Assembly: GCF_000218235.1 (NCBI RefSeq)
Contig: NZ_GL945017.1
Span: 1,056,040 to 1,120,039 of the forward strand
Length of the DNA: 64,000 nucleotides
Origin: Hallella multisaccharivorax DSM 17128
GTDB lineage: Bacteria; Bacteroidota; Bacteroidia; Bacteroidales; Bacteroidaceae
Direction: 5' to 3'
Each line of letters opens with the position of its first letter. Positions within the stretch are counted from its first letter, which is position 1. The notes under the pieces were generated by a model. It was not told the DNA's origin and did not search any database. It was given only the letters and a program-made list of their open reading frames with translations. A program made the translations under genes and the position numbers. Shown piece after piece: positions 28,351 through 35,828 of the stretch.

Positions 28351-28572
28351 ATGAAGAATTTCTGTCAATTGAAGTCAGTGGTAACTGACGAGTTCTCAGT
28401 TCTGAGTAAGGATTCCTTGATCCTTATCCTAGGTGGTCAATCACACAATGTGGCGGCTGGTGCATCGTGCGGTTCATCTGGCAGCAGCAAGGATTGTGAC
28501 GGGACAGCCGTCTGTAACTGCAGATGTCCCATCATAGTACACAAACCAGTAGAAAAGCCTTCTCATGAGTAA
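28351..28572 (+). CDS. Lanthipeptide-like precursor with double-Gly leader (locus B)
   Basis: 73 residues. The leader carries VTDEFSVLSKDSLILILGG, with a double-Gly cut site. The core is rich in Ser, Thr and Cys (SCGSSGSSKDCDG, TAVCNCRC, four Cys in all), the residues that LanM enzymes join into lanthionine rings, followed by a Pro/His/Lys/Glu tail. It lies 50 bases behind the LanC-like half, as expected for the LanM substrate. The gene looks intact while its exporter and synthetase are broken. A large hairpin follows. It differs from the locus A precursor in all but the leader plan. Confidence 0.78.
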   Translation: MKNFCQLKSVVTDEFSVLSKDSLILILGGQSHNVAAGASCGSSGSSKDCDGTAVCNCRCPIIVHKPVEKPSHE

Positions 28573-28599
28573 AGGGTATCACGTTTAGTTCTCTTCCAT

Positions 28600-28645
28600 T
28601 TGGGTGAAGGCATATTCAAAAGCTATGAATAATGCTTTCACCCAA
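28600..28645 (+). terminator. Hairpin behind the locus B precursor
   Basis: ttgggtgaaggcat (28600-28613) pairs with atgctttcacccaa (28632-28645) with a single G-T pair, around an 18-base loop. No strong T run follows, so it may act as an mRNA-end or attenuation structure rather than a full terminator. Confidence 0.55.
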
Positions 28646-28724
28646 CTTTGGCAGTATTGCAATGGAGGTCTAAGCCGTTGACATGATATTCTAGATTAAA
28701 AATTCAGATTTTCTCAAAAATTAG

Positions 28725-28732
28725 TATTTTTG
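28725..28732 (+). promoter_or_regulatory. -7 box before outer-membrane protein 3
   Basis: TATTTTTG fits TAnnTTTG but ends only 5 bases before the ATG at 28738, and there is no TTG at the usual spacing. If real, the message would be nearly leaderless or start at a later codon. Confidence 0.25.
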
Positions 28733-28737
28733 CATTC

Positions 28738-30798
28738 ATGAAGGAAATAATCTTATTAGTAATCATGTGTTTTCTTGCAACGAAAGGCATTAAAGCGCAG
28801 ACTGACAGCATTAAGACTGACACGCTGCAGGAAGTGGTGGTGACGGCTGACGGCCAAATTGAAACAGCCGACAAGGCGGTACTGTTGCCAACTACTCTTG
28901 AGAAGAGACACTCCACAAACGCTTTTGATTTGCTAAGTGTGATGCAGCCGCCCGAGCTTGACGTGTCCTCACGGACGAGGAACATCACCACCCACAGTGG
29001 CGGAGAGGTCGTGTTGTGCATCAACGGCATGGAGGCATTGCCTGAGGATGTGGCGGCTTTGCGCGCCAAAAACATACGCAGCATAGAGTACATACGAACG
29101 CCAAGCGGCAAGTATGCCGGCAAGGCCGGACTGGTGAACTTCATCACCGTGAAGATGGATTACGGAGGAAACGTGTACCTCTCGGCGACGGAGGGGCTGG
29201 CCTACAAAAACGGTGATTACCTTGCTTATACCGATTTCAAACGGAAAGGCCTCACGACGTCACTTACTGCGTCCGGCGATTGGTCACATGACAACAGTTA
29301 TACGGACGGACAAGAATCATTCAGATTTACTGACCAGTCAGCACTGCTACGGGATTACGCCTCTCCTTCATCCATAAGAAAGAACAATGACCAAGCCGTG
29401 AGACTGCGTGTGACCTCAACAGGAAAGAACCACCGTTTGAACGCTTACGTCAGTCTGAATCGCCAGGCTGTGCCTAAAGCGGAGACCAATATAAATACCA
29501 CATATTCCGGAAAGTCTGAGGGTCAGACCAAGAGACTCACTTCATCGGACGGCCGGAATCTCTCTCCCACACTATACGCCAACTATACTGTCTGGTTGCC
29601 CAAGAACCAGACTCTCGACTTTACCATGTCAGGCTCATTCGGGCATAACAGGTATAACAGTCGATATACGGAGACCAGACAAGACGAGTTGACTTCCTCC
29701 GTGAAAGAGAATAGCAATTCCGTTCAAGGCAGCATCCAATATCTCAAGTCGTTGGAAGGTGGCTTAAACATCTCAGGGTCTTTGCAACATGACCACAACC
29801 ATTACAAGGATACCTATTCGGGGTCTTCAACGGGAGTCCAGCGTTTGACAACTGAAGGGACGATGGCTCTGCTGCAAGTCAGCAAATACAGCCAAAAGTA
29901 TTATTATTACGTCTCAGCCGGTGTCTCCAATTCCGCGGTATCTCTCAATGACGTTCATTACGACTATTGTGTTCCCGTGGCATTCTATGGTGGAAATTAC
30001 GCTTTTAGCGACAAGCACTCATTTTCCCTGAATGGCCTGTTCACACATACGCTTTTCAGTCCGTCGGACAAGAACTCAATGACTGTTCCCACATCGTTCT
30101 TTGAGGCCACATGCGGCAATCCAGACCTGAAACCCATGAAAGTGTTGGGAAACACGCTCTCTTATAACGGGCAGGCTGGGAAGTCACGTTTCTCCATATC
30201 CTACGCCAGCAATATTTACTTCGACAATATCCTGCACCGGTATACTGCTGACAACAGAATGATTTTCGATACGCGTGTGAATGACGGCACTTTCTACGGA
30301 AACATGCTCTCCGCTTCGTACACGTACAACTTGTTTGACAACCGCCTGCGTCTCAGCGCAACCGCCATTGAAGAGTACAATATGCTCCGTGGCGAAACTT
30401 ATGACATGTCACGCAACATTTTCCGTTTCAGAGCCTCTGCTACATACCTGACTGGCGACTGGACGCTGCGTCTTGGTTATCGGACACCATACACCACACT
30501 TGATATCCGGGAGCCCTATCTTATCAGCCGCCGTCCGGTATATGAGCTGCTGGCAAGATGGAATCATAAGGATTGGTCAATTGAAGCCTTGGTGCGCAAT
30601 CCGTTCTGCCGGTACAACAAGCAGCATATGACTATGGACTACGGCTGCTACAACCGTGATTTATGGAGACACAGCGAATCGGACGGGCGCAATATCAGCC
30701 TGACCGTAACTTACAGTCTCGGATATGGCAAGAAGACAGAGCGTGGTGATACGGAAATAAACAAGACCGTGAACAGTGCCATTATGAAAACGTATTGA
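28738..30798 (+). CDS. TonB-receptor-like outer-membrane protein 3 (locus B)
   Basis: Signal peptide (LLVIMCFLATKGIKAQ), TonB-box-like DTLQEVVVTADGQI, a reduced plug (VVLCINGMEALPEDVAALRA, SIEYIRTPSGKYAG) and a Tyr/Ser-rich beta-barrel with GNPDLKPMKVLGNT. It is paralogous to the protein at 17870-20023: same plug layout and the same C-terminal ending (NKTVNSAIMK here). Its GC and codon use are higher than those of the other copy, so it is not a recent duplicate. It starts an intact-looking pair with the small secreted protein 4 bases downstream. Role at the outer membrane in peptide handling is inference. Confidence 0.75.
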   Translation: MKEIILLVIMCFLATKGIKAQTDSIKTDTLQEVVVTADGQIETADKAVLLPTTLEKRHSTNAFDLLSVMQPPELDVSSRTRNITTHSGGEVVLCINGMEALPEDVAALRAKNIRSIEYIRTPSGKYAGKAGLVNFITVKMDYGGNVYLSATEGLAYKNGDYLAYTDFKRKGLTTSLTASGDWSHDNSYTDGQESFRFTDQSALLRDYASPSSIRKNNDQAVRLRVTSTGKNHRLNAYVSLNRQAVPKAETNINTTYSGKSEGQTKRLTSSDGRNLSPTLYANYTVWLPKNQTLDFTMSGSFGHNRYNSRYTETRQDELTSSVKENSNSVQGSIQYLKSLEGGLNISGSLQHDHNHYKDTYSGSSTGVQRLTTEGTMALLQVSKYSQKYYYYVSAGVSNSAVSLNDVHYDYCVPVAFYGGNYAFSDKHSFSLNGLFTHTLFSPSDKNSMTVPTSFFEATCGNPDLKPMKVLGNTLSYNGQAGKSRFSISYASNIYFDNILHRYTADNRMIFDTRVNDGTFYGNMLSASYTYNLFDNRLRLSATAIEEYNMLRGETYDMSRNIFRFRASATYLTGDWTLRLGYRTPYTTLDIREPYLISRRPVYELLARWNHKDWSIEALVRNPFCRYNKQHMTMDYGCYNRDLWRHSESDGRNISLTVTYSLGYGKKTERGDTEINKTVNSAIMKTY

Positions 30799-30802
30799 AT
30801 AT

Positions 30803-31408
30803 ATGAGAAAGACCATTTTCATCATCATCGCAATAATCGTCGTATTGGCTGGAATTGACTGGGTACATGCATGCAGCAAGGACAGGTCGGGCAAGGATAT
30901 GTTTGCCAGGCTATTGACCTATGCGGATATGTATGAATATAAAGACCCTGATTTTGATTACGTTATTCGTGTGCCGTCATTTTTCGTAAAACAGCCCGAC
31001 TCACTAAAGACAGAGAAAGGAAGCATGCGTTTTGAATACAATGACCAGTGGATAAACGTTGTCATTGAAAGCCGTGTGGTTTACAACAGAGGTCATTTGC
31101 TACGGAACAGTTGCGATTCCATAATTCACACCCTTAAAGCGACAAAACATAAAGTCGGAAGGAATTACGTGATTTTTTCCGGGCCACAATATGAGCAGGG
31201 AGAGGTTGTCGACGGCTACAGCTATTACACTAAGGTGATGGAAAACAGAAAGCTGTGGTTTGTCTGCACAATGATATATCCAGATGACTACAAGGATGTC
31301 CTCACACGTATGTTCAAGGAGATAAACTCATGGCAGATATGGGAGCGCCAACGACCAGAATTGAAACAGGGAGAATCCCAGACACCAGGATACAACAGTC
31401 TTAAATAG
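30803..31408 (+). CDS. Small secreted or anchored protein of unknown function (locus B)
   Basis: 201 residues starting with a hydrophobic segment (TIFIIIAIIVVLAGIDWVHA) that may be a signal or anchor; the Cys after it is not a clean lipobox. The mature part is a mixed alpha/beta domain (FDYVIRVPSFFVKQPDSL, NVVIESRVVYN, RKLWFVCTMIYPDDYKDVLT) that recalls small PsbP/DUF-type periplasmic folds, without a firm match. It follows outer-membrane protein 3 by 4 bases and precedes the mini-HlyD gene by 11, so it belongs to the export part of locus B. I do not recognise the family. Confidence 0.6.
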   Translation: MRKTIFIIIAIIVVLAGIDWVHACSKDRSGKDMFARLLTYADMYEYKDPDFDYVIRVPSFFVKQPDSLKTEKGSMRFEYNDQWINVVIESRVVYNRGHLLRNSCDSIIHTLKATKHKVGRNYVIFSGPQYEQGEVVDGYSYYTKVMENRKLWFVCTMIYPDDYKDVLTRMFKEINSWQIWERQRPELKQGESQTPGYNSLK

Positions 31409-31419
31409 CGACTAAAGAC

Positions 31420-31892
31420 ATGAACGACACAATAAGTACAGACAATATAGAATTACGTAGCGAGAAAGTACGTCACATCATCGGGAAAGTACCGCCGTTG
31501 CTTGTCCGGACGGGGACAGTCGTCGTTACACTGATAGTCATAGCCCTGGCTGTAGCTTTCTACACCATCCGCTATCCGATAACGATAGAGGTTGAGGGCA
31601 GAGTCATGCCTCACGACACCCTTCAAATCGTTATCCCTTATAAGTATCTCTCTCTCTCTTCACAGAGCCACGGCAGGTCAGTGTGACTTATGAAGGAGAA
31701 GACACGGATGTCCGGCCTCATGTATATTCCATCACATCCTTTAGCCGTAGGCTGCTGAGCATAGGGTCAGACAACTACTTTATTGCCAAGGCAAGTATAG
31801 CATCAGACAAGAGCCATGTTCAGCTTGGTCAGAAGACGGAAGGACAGATAATCGTCAGTGACAAGACCCTATGGCAGCAGGTATTCCGATAA
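31420..31892 (+). pseudogene. Mini-HlyD membrane fusion protein, frameshifted in a CT run
   Basis: The first frame (88 residues) has one transmembrane segment (VVVTLIVIALAVAFYTI) and the start of a HlyD-type core (ITIEVEGRVMPHDTLQIVIP). It shifts frame in a CT repeat at 31648-31659; removing one CT unit restores YKYLSLFTEPRQVSVTYEGE and joins the second frame to a typical HlyD end, LGQKTEGQIIVSDKTLWQ. The joined protein would be about 156 residues, much shorter than usual, because the coiled-coil hairpin is absent. It would link an ABC exporter to the outer membrane. The slip could be a fixed mutation or a reversible on/off switch. Confidence 0.7.
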
Positions 31893-31979
31893 ATTGCGAA
31901 CACCGAACATCGTTTATAGAATACAGTGGTGAAGTTTAAGAGAATAAAATTCAACATCAGGATGGCTTCCATCGAATTA

Positions 31980-32001
31980 ACTCGGCAAAAACTCGGCAAA
32001 A
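31980..32001. repeat. Tandem 11-bp pair near the tRNA-Leu end
   Basis: Two exact units of actcggcaaaa (31980-31990, 31991-32001), between the mini-HlyD and the tRNA. They may be leftover from an integration or intergenic element. The rest of 31893-32012 shows nothing I can name. Confidence 0.5.
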
Positions 32002-32012
32002 ATCTAAAGGTA

Positions 32013-32049
32013 AAAGGCTAACTACTTTAAAATAAAGCAGTTAGCCTTT
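32013..32049. terminator. Hairpin terminator between island and tRNA-Leu
   Basis: An 11-bp perfect stem aaaggctaact/agttagccttt (32013-32023 with 32039-32049) around a 15-base A/T-rich loop. It starts right behind the 3' end of the minus-strand tRNA and could stop transcription from either side. Confidence 0.65.
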
Positions 32050-32053
32050 AAAG

Positions 32054-32138
32054 TGGTGCGCCTGACAGGACTCGAACCTGCACTGCGTAAACAACTAGAT
32101 CCTAAGTCTGGCGCGTCTACCAATTCCGCCACAGGCGC
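32054..32138 (-). tRNA. tRNA-Leu (anticodon TAG)
   Basis: The minus strand reads a full tRNA: acceptor gcgcctg pairs with caggcgc, a D-arm region gcggaattggtagacgc, anticodon loop cttagga (TAG, reads CUA), a long variable arm as expected for class II tRNA-Leu, T-loop ggttcgagtcc, and an encoded CCA. Its 3' end faces the RiPP island, the usual side for integration into tRNA genes. Confidence 0.93.
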
Positions 32139-32333
32139 TTTGCGAATGCAAAGGTAGAAAGATTCTTGCAAATGAACAAGTAAATCCTGATCAAAGTGAA
32201 TGGTTTCTGTATGTCGTGTATAAATTAAAGGATTTTTGTGGAAACAGAATGGATATTGATGTAGTTAGTCTAATTCGTGGTAAAATGTATTCCATTTCTT
32301 ATCCCGAAAGGCTTATATATCCTGAATTTTATG

Positions 32334-32341
32334 TAAATTTG
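32334..32341 (+). promoter_or_regulatory. -7 box before the metallophosphoesterase
   Basis: TAAATTTG, 19 bases before the ATG at 32361. No clear -33 element. The gap 32139-32333 holds a plus-strand open stretch ending at 32363 without a good start codon, probably chance. Confidence 0.45.
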
Positions 32342-32360
32342 CCATCTAAATATCACGACC

Positions 32361-33332
32361 ATGGACATTAAACTGCGGCACAATTCGAAGATGCGGCTTT
32401 TGTTTGGCGCGTTTCTTCTCATCGCTCTTCCTGGGCTTCTGTTTATCCTTGTATGGCCTTTTGCGGGTTGGGAGGTGGCGCTGGTCTTACCATCAGTGTG
32501 GGAACTGCTGATGGTCTATGGTTTTTTCTTTGGCTGGAGGCATATCATTGTCAGACGCGCTACTTGCACATCGTCGTTGCTTCCTCGTGCTTTCGATGGC
32601 TATAAGGTGTTGCAACTTTCTGATATCCATATTGGCACCTATCTACGCAACCGCAGTTTTATCGATAAGCTTGTGCGCATAGTCAATGATCAGCACGCTG
32701 ATCTTGTGGTGTTTACGGGTGATCTTGTCAATGTCTCTGCCGAGGAAGTCATTCCTTTCCAGCATGCCTTGGGGCAGATACAAGCTCGTGACGGCATTTT
32801 CTCTATTATGGGTAACCATGATTATTGTGAATATATTCCTGTGAAGACGGAGCATGACATTGAGAAGAACCAGACGGTGCTACGATATTTGGAAAGGAAG
32901 ATCGGTTGGCGACTCCTTCTCAATGCGCATGCCTTGATTCGACGTGGCAACAGTGAAATAGCCATTATCGGTGTGGAGAACATCAGCCGTCCGCCTTTTC
33001 AGGACTATGGCGATCTGAAGAAAGCCATGGCTGGACTCCCAAAAGGTATGTTCAAGATTTTATTGAGCCATGACCCCAGCCATTGGCGTCGTGGCGTGCT
33101 CCATCAGACCGACATCGCCCTGACGCTTTCTGGTCATACCCATGCCGGCCAGATACGTGTAGGCCATTGGTCGCCCTCGCGTGCCGCCTATCAGGAATGG
33201 GGAGGTAAATACATTGAAGACGGTTCCATGCTCTATGTCTCAACCGGCATTGGTGGCACCGTGCCTTTCCGCATTGGTGCCTGGCCCGAAGTGAATGTCA
33301 TAACCCTTTGCGTTGCTTCACGAGTTTCATGA
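32361..33332 (+). CDS. Membrane-anchored metallophosphoesterase (YaeI-like)
   Basis: Two N-terminal transmembrane segments (FGAFLLIALPGLLFILVWPF and the next) precede a calcineurin-like phosphoesterase domain. All metal-binding motifs are seen in order: LSDIHIG, FTGDLVN, MGNHDY, LSHDPSHW and SGHTHAGQ. YaeI-type enzymes hydrolyse phosphodiesters or UDP-diacylglucosamine-like lipids at the membrane; the substrate here is not set. The gene converges on the next one and the two overlap by 35 bases at their 3' ends. Confidence 0.88.
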   Translation: MDIKLRHNSKMRLLFGAFLLIALPGLLFILVWPFAGWEVALVLPSVWELLMVYGFFFGWRHIIVRRATCTSSLLPRAFDGYKVLQLSDIHIGTYLRNRSFIDKLVRIVNDQHADLVVFTGDLVNVSAEEVIPFQHALGQIQARDGIFSIMGNHDYCEYIPVKTEHDIEKNQTVLRYLERKIGWRLLLNAHALIRRGNSEIAIIGVENISRPPFQDYGDLKKAMAGLPKGMFKILLSHDPSHWRRGVLHQTDIALTLSGHTHAGQIRVGHWSPSRAAYQEWGGKYIEDGSMLYVSTGIGGTVPFRIGAWPEVNVITLCVASRVS

Positions 33333-35739
33333 GCTTGTCGTCCATCTTCATTGTAGCCCCACTGGTGCGGTAATAAGACCGTGCGATGCCCTCGGGGAGA
33401 AAGTCCTCCTTGAATGAGACAATGCCGTTTTCATAGGGATGGATGCGAATGCGCAGCAAGTCTTCGCCTTCGTTGTTGCGCTCTATCACATAGAAGATGA
33501 CAGTGGAAGTGACATCGATTCCTTCCACGTTATGGTCGTCGCGGAAGGCATTGTCAATGATCGTCTTGATATAAAGGCGGAAGCTATCCATCGTTTGGTT
33601 GCCAATGAGCCGATGCGCATAAAGGTACTCCATGTCGTTTTTCAGTCCCACTGCCATTCCGTAATCGTTGACACCTATAAGGATCTCTCCTCCTGAGACA
33701 GTATTGAGAAAACCGCATACAGCCTTGAGGATTGCCCATTTTTGTAGAGACGGGTCGGCTTGCATATTGTTACCCGGCGGGAAAACCACTGAGGTCTTGA
33801 ATTCCAATGTATCACTCTCCTCGCCATAGTCGGTATAGTTACGTGTGATGTTGTGATAAATATCTGAAACACCAATATATTCAGCAATACTCTTCTTGAT
33901 ACGGTTCAACTCTGTGGGCTCCAGTTTCCCCCGCAGCACGTTGGAAGCCGAAATCATTTCGTCAAGGTAGTCAGCATTGATTTCGTGTCCGGGAGAGAGT
34001 TGCAGTCGCTCCACATTCAAGTCCTGAAACTTGGAAAGTTGCTCTACAATATTCTTCTCTTTGCTCAATAACGGCAGGTGGGGGAGTGTGTCGTCATCAC
34101 GCAATGACAGTGTCGACGCGGTTTGATCGCCCAATGCAAAGTGGATAAGACATTCCTCGTAGCGCATTTGCTGGCGAAAGAAGGCCTTGCTCAGTGTGTC
34201 AGACACCACAGCGGCCATAAATCTTGCCGCAAAGAGACATAGGTATCGTGTTGTGCTGTTGTTGGCGACTTGTGCATAACGATAAAGGATATGGATAAGT
34301 AAGGGTATTGTTGAGGGAAGAATGTTCTCAGCCTTGCGGGCGGATTGTTGCTCTTCCGGTGACTCATAATAGTAATCCAGAAAGGCATCTATGAAGGTAT
34401 GACGCGTTTGAGAGATGAAATTGTCGTAGGAACCTTTAAATAGAGGCGGCTCATTCATCACATATTTACCATTGATCACCCAGTTGCCGCTCTTGTCTTT
34501 CTTCGAGTCGCTGATCTGAATTCGCACAGGCATTCTGTTCTTTACCGCTTGGCGAAGCTCATCAGTGAGTCTGCCCAATACATTGACCTGCATGCCTGAG
34601 TCTGTGAGCCAGCGGTTACCATTGCCTTTGGCATATTCCATGAGGTGAATGGCATCGCAGATCTGTGGATTAGCATTTGCGATATAATCTTCATTGAACT
34701 CCTTGAAAACTTGTGCATCAATGATAAAAGGATAGTGGTCAATGGACTGCTTTCTCACTCGGAGTACATCGCCGATTTGAAGAATGTCAATGAAATTATC
34801 CTTGGATATTGAGAAGATGTCACTGTAATAATTAAACAGGTTGTAAGGTATAAAGACGCCACCCCTCACCTTTTCATAATCAGGATCGATACTTTCACAT
34901 TCCACGAATCCATATTTAATGGCAAGCACTCTCACCTTCAACATGTCCCCGCTTTCATAGTATTTCAGATTTTTCTTAATGCTTGGGCCTACATTGTCGA
35001 GTCCGCGCACCAAATCGGTACAAGTGTCTATGAGCTCCGGGAAATCGGTTTTATTGGTCTTATCTGTCCGGTGAACCAAAACATTCACGTTGAGGGGCAG
35101 ACGAAACTGAGAAGCTAAGTCGCCTTTGTCGAAATCTTGTTTATTCATCGGCAGCAGGTTGATGTTGCCCTTATCTATCGTTAACAACCCTTTCCCTTCT
35201 ATATAATGATAGCCTTCATAGGGTGATTCCTTGAAGACCGTTTTACCGGTCTTCTGACAGAATAATGAAAGAGAGAATTGCGGAATTCTTTCTATATCAT
35301 CCCAATTGAAGCCATAGACCACGACCTTTTTGTTTTCCGCGCAACAGGTGGCCACTTTTATTAAATCAGAAAGCAATGACGCATCAGGGGCTTTCTCCAC
35401 GCTTAGCAAGATGTTGCATAAGGCTGCCAAGGCGCTATCGTCGGTCAGGCCTTTCTTTTGTGCTGCTAATAGATAAGAAGCAACCAGTCCGACATTCTTT
35501 TTCAGTTTAGTCTCTTCCCACTGTAGTGCAATGGGGTGATACACTTTATCCTTGTCAACCAGACAGCAGATGTCGTCAACAACCTCCTTCAAACAAAGAA
35601 AGGTCTTATTGAATTCACTGTCTTTGGTCTCTCTCTCCGCATCATAATAATAGCCTCGGAGATAGGGGAGCATCTTCTCATAATTGTCTATGACATATTC
35701 CTTGCGAACCTCAAGCCAAAAAGCCGGTTGTTGTCTCAT
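33298..35739 (-). CDS. Large protein with AlbA_2 (Schlafen-type) domain, 813 residues
   Basis: The only domain I recognise is an AlbA_2/Schlafen-type nucleic-acid-binding fold near 640-800: DTLEFKTSVVFPPG, FLNTVSGGEILIGVNDYG then AVGL, the pattern EFK...N..GG.l..GV.d.G. The first about 630 residues have no clear family; parts read as an S1/OB-like strand region (GDMLKVRVLAIKYGFVECES, IGDVLRVRKQSI). Such proteins are sometimes tied to phage or tRNA stress responses, but there is no further proof here. The start codon at 35739 directly follows the T run of the cysK terminator (35745-35785), leaving no room for a normal leader. Confidence 0.65.
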   Translation of the reverse strand: MRQQPAFWLEVRKEYVIDNYEKMLPYLRGYYYDAERETKDSEFNKTFLCLKEVVDDICCLVDKDKVYHPIALQWEETKLKKNVGLVASYLLAAQKKGLTDDSALAALCNILLSVEKAPDASLLSDLIKVATCCAENKKVVVYGFNWDDIERIPQFSLSLFCQKTGKTVFKESPYEGYHYIEGKGLLTIDKGNINLLPMNKQDFDKGDLASQFRLPLNVNVLVHRTDKTNKTDFPELIDTCTDLVRGLDNVGPSIKKNLKYYESGDMLKVRVLAIKYGFVECESIDPDYEKVRGGVFIPYNLFNYYSDIFSISKDNFIDILQIGDVLRVRKQSIDHYPFIIDAQVFKEFNEDYIANANPQICDAIHLMEYAKGNGNRWLTDSGMQVNVLGRLTDELRQAVKNRMPVRIQISDSKKDKSGNWVINGKYVMNEPPLFKGSYDNFISQTRHTFIDAFLDYYYESPEEQQSARKAENILPSTIPLLIHILYRYAQVANNSTTRYLCLFAARFMAAVVSDTLSKAFFRQQMRYEECLIHFALGDQTASTLSLRDDDTLPHLPLLSKEKNIVEQLSKFQDLNVERLQLSPGHEINADYLDEMISASNVLRGKLEPTELNRIKKSIAEYIGVSDIYHNITRNYTDYGEESDTLEFKTSVVFPPGNNMQADPSLQKWAILKAVCGFLNTVSGGEILIGVNDYGMAVGLKNDMEYLYAHRLIGNQTMDSFRLYIKTIIDNAFRDDHNVEGIDVTSTVIFYVIERNNEGEDLLRIRIHPYENGIVSFKEDFLPEGIARSYYRTSGATMKMDDKLMKLVKQRKGL

Positions 35740-35744
35740 AAAAA

Positions 35745-35785
35745 AACTGATTTTAGTAACTCTTACAAAGTTACTAAAATCAGTT
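35745..35785. terminator. 16-bp perfect hairpin, terminator of cysK (bidirectional)
   Basis: aactgattttagtaac (35745-35760) pairs fully with gttactaaaatcagtt (35770-35785), loop of 9. On the minus strand it is followed by seven T's that touch the ATG of the 813-residue gene; on the plus strand by gtctttctttgtttt. Confidence 0.85.
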
Positions 35786-35828
35786 GTCTTTCTTTGTTTT
35801 TACGTCTCTATTTTAAGTTTTTTACGAC

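Noticed and set aside
32139..32360. Open stretch between tRNA-Leu and the metallophosphoesterase
   Set aside because: About 65 codons are open on the plus strand but without a usable start, and the frame runs over the -7 box and the next ATG. No similarity recognised, so not called as a gene.
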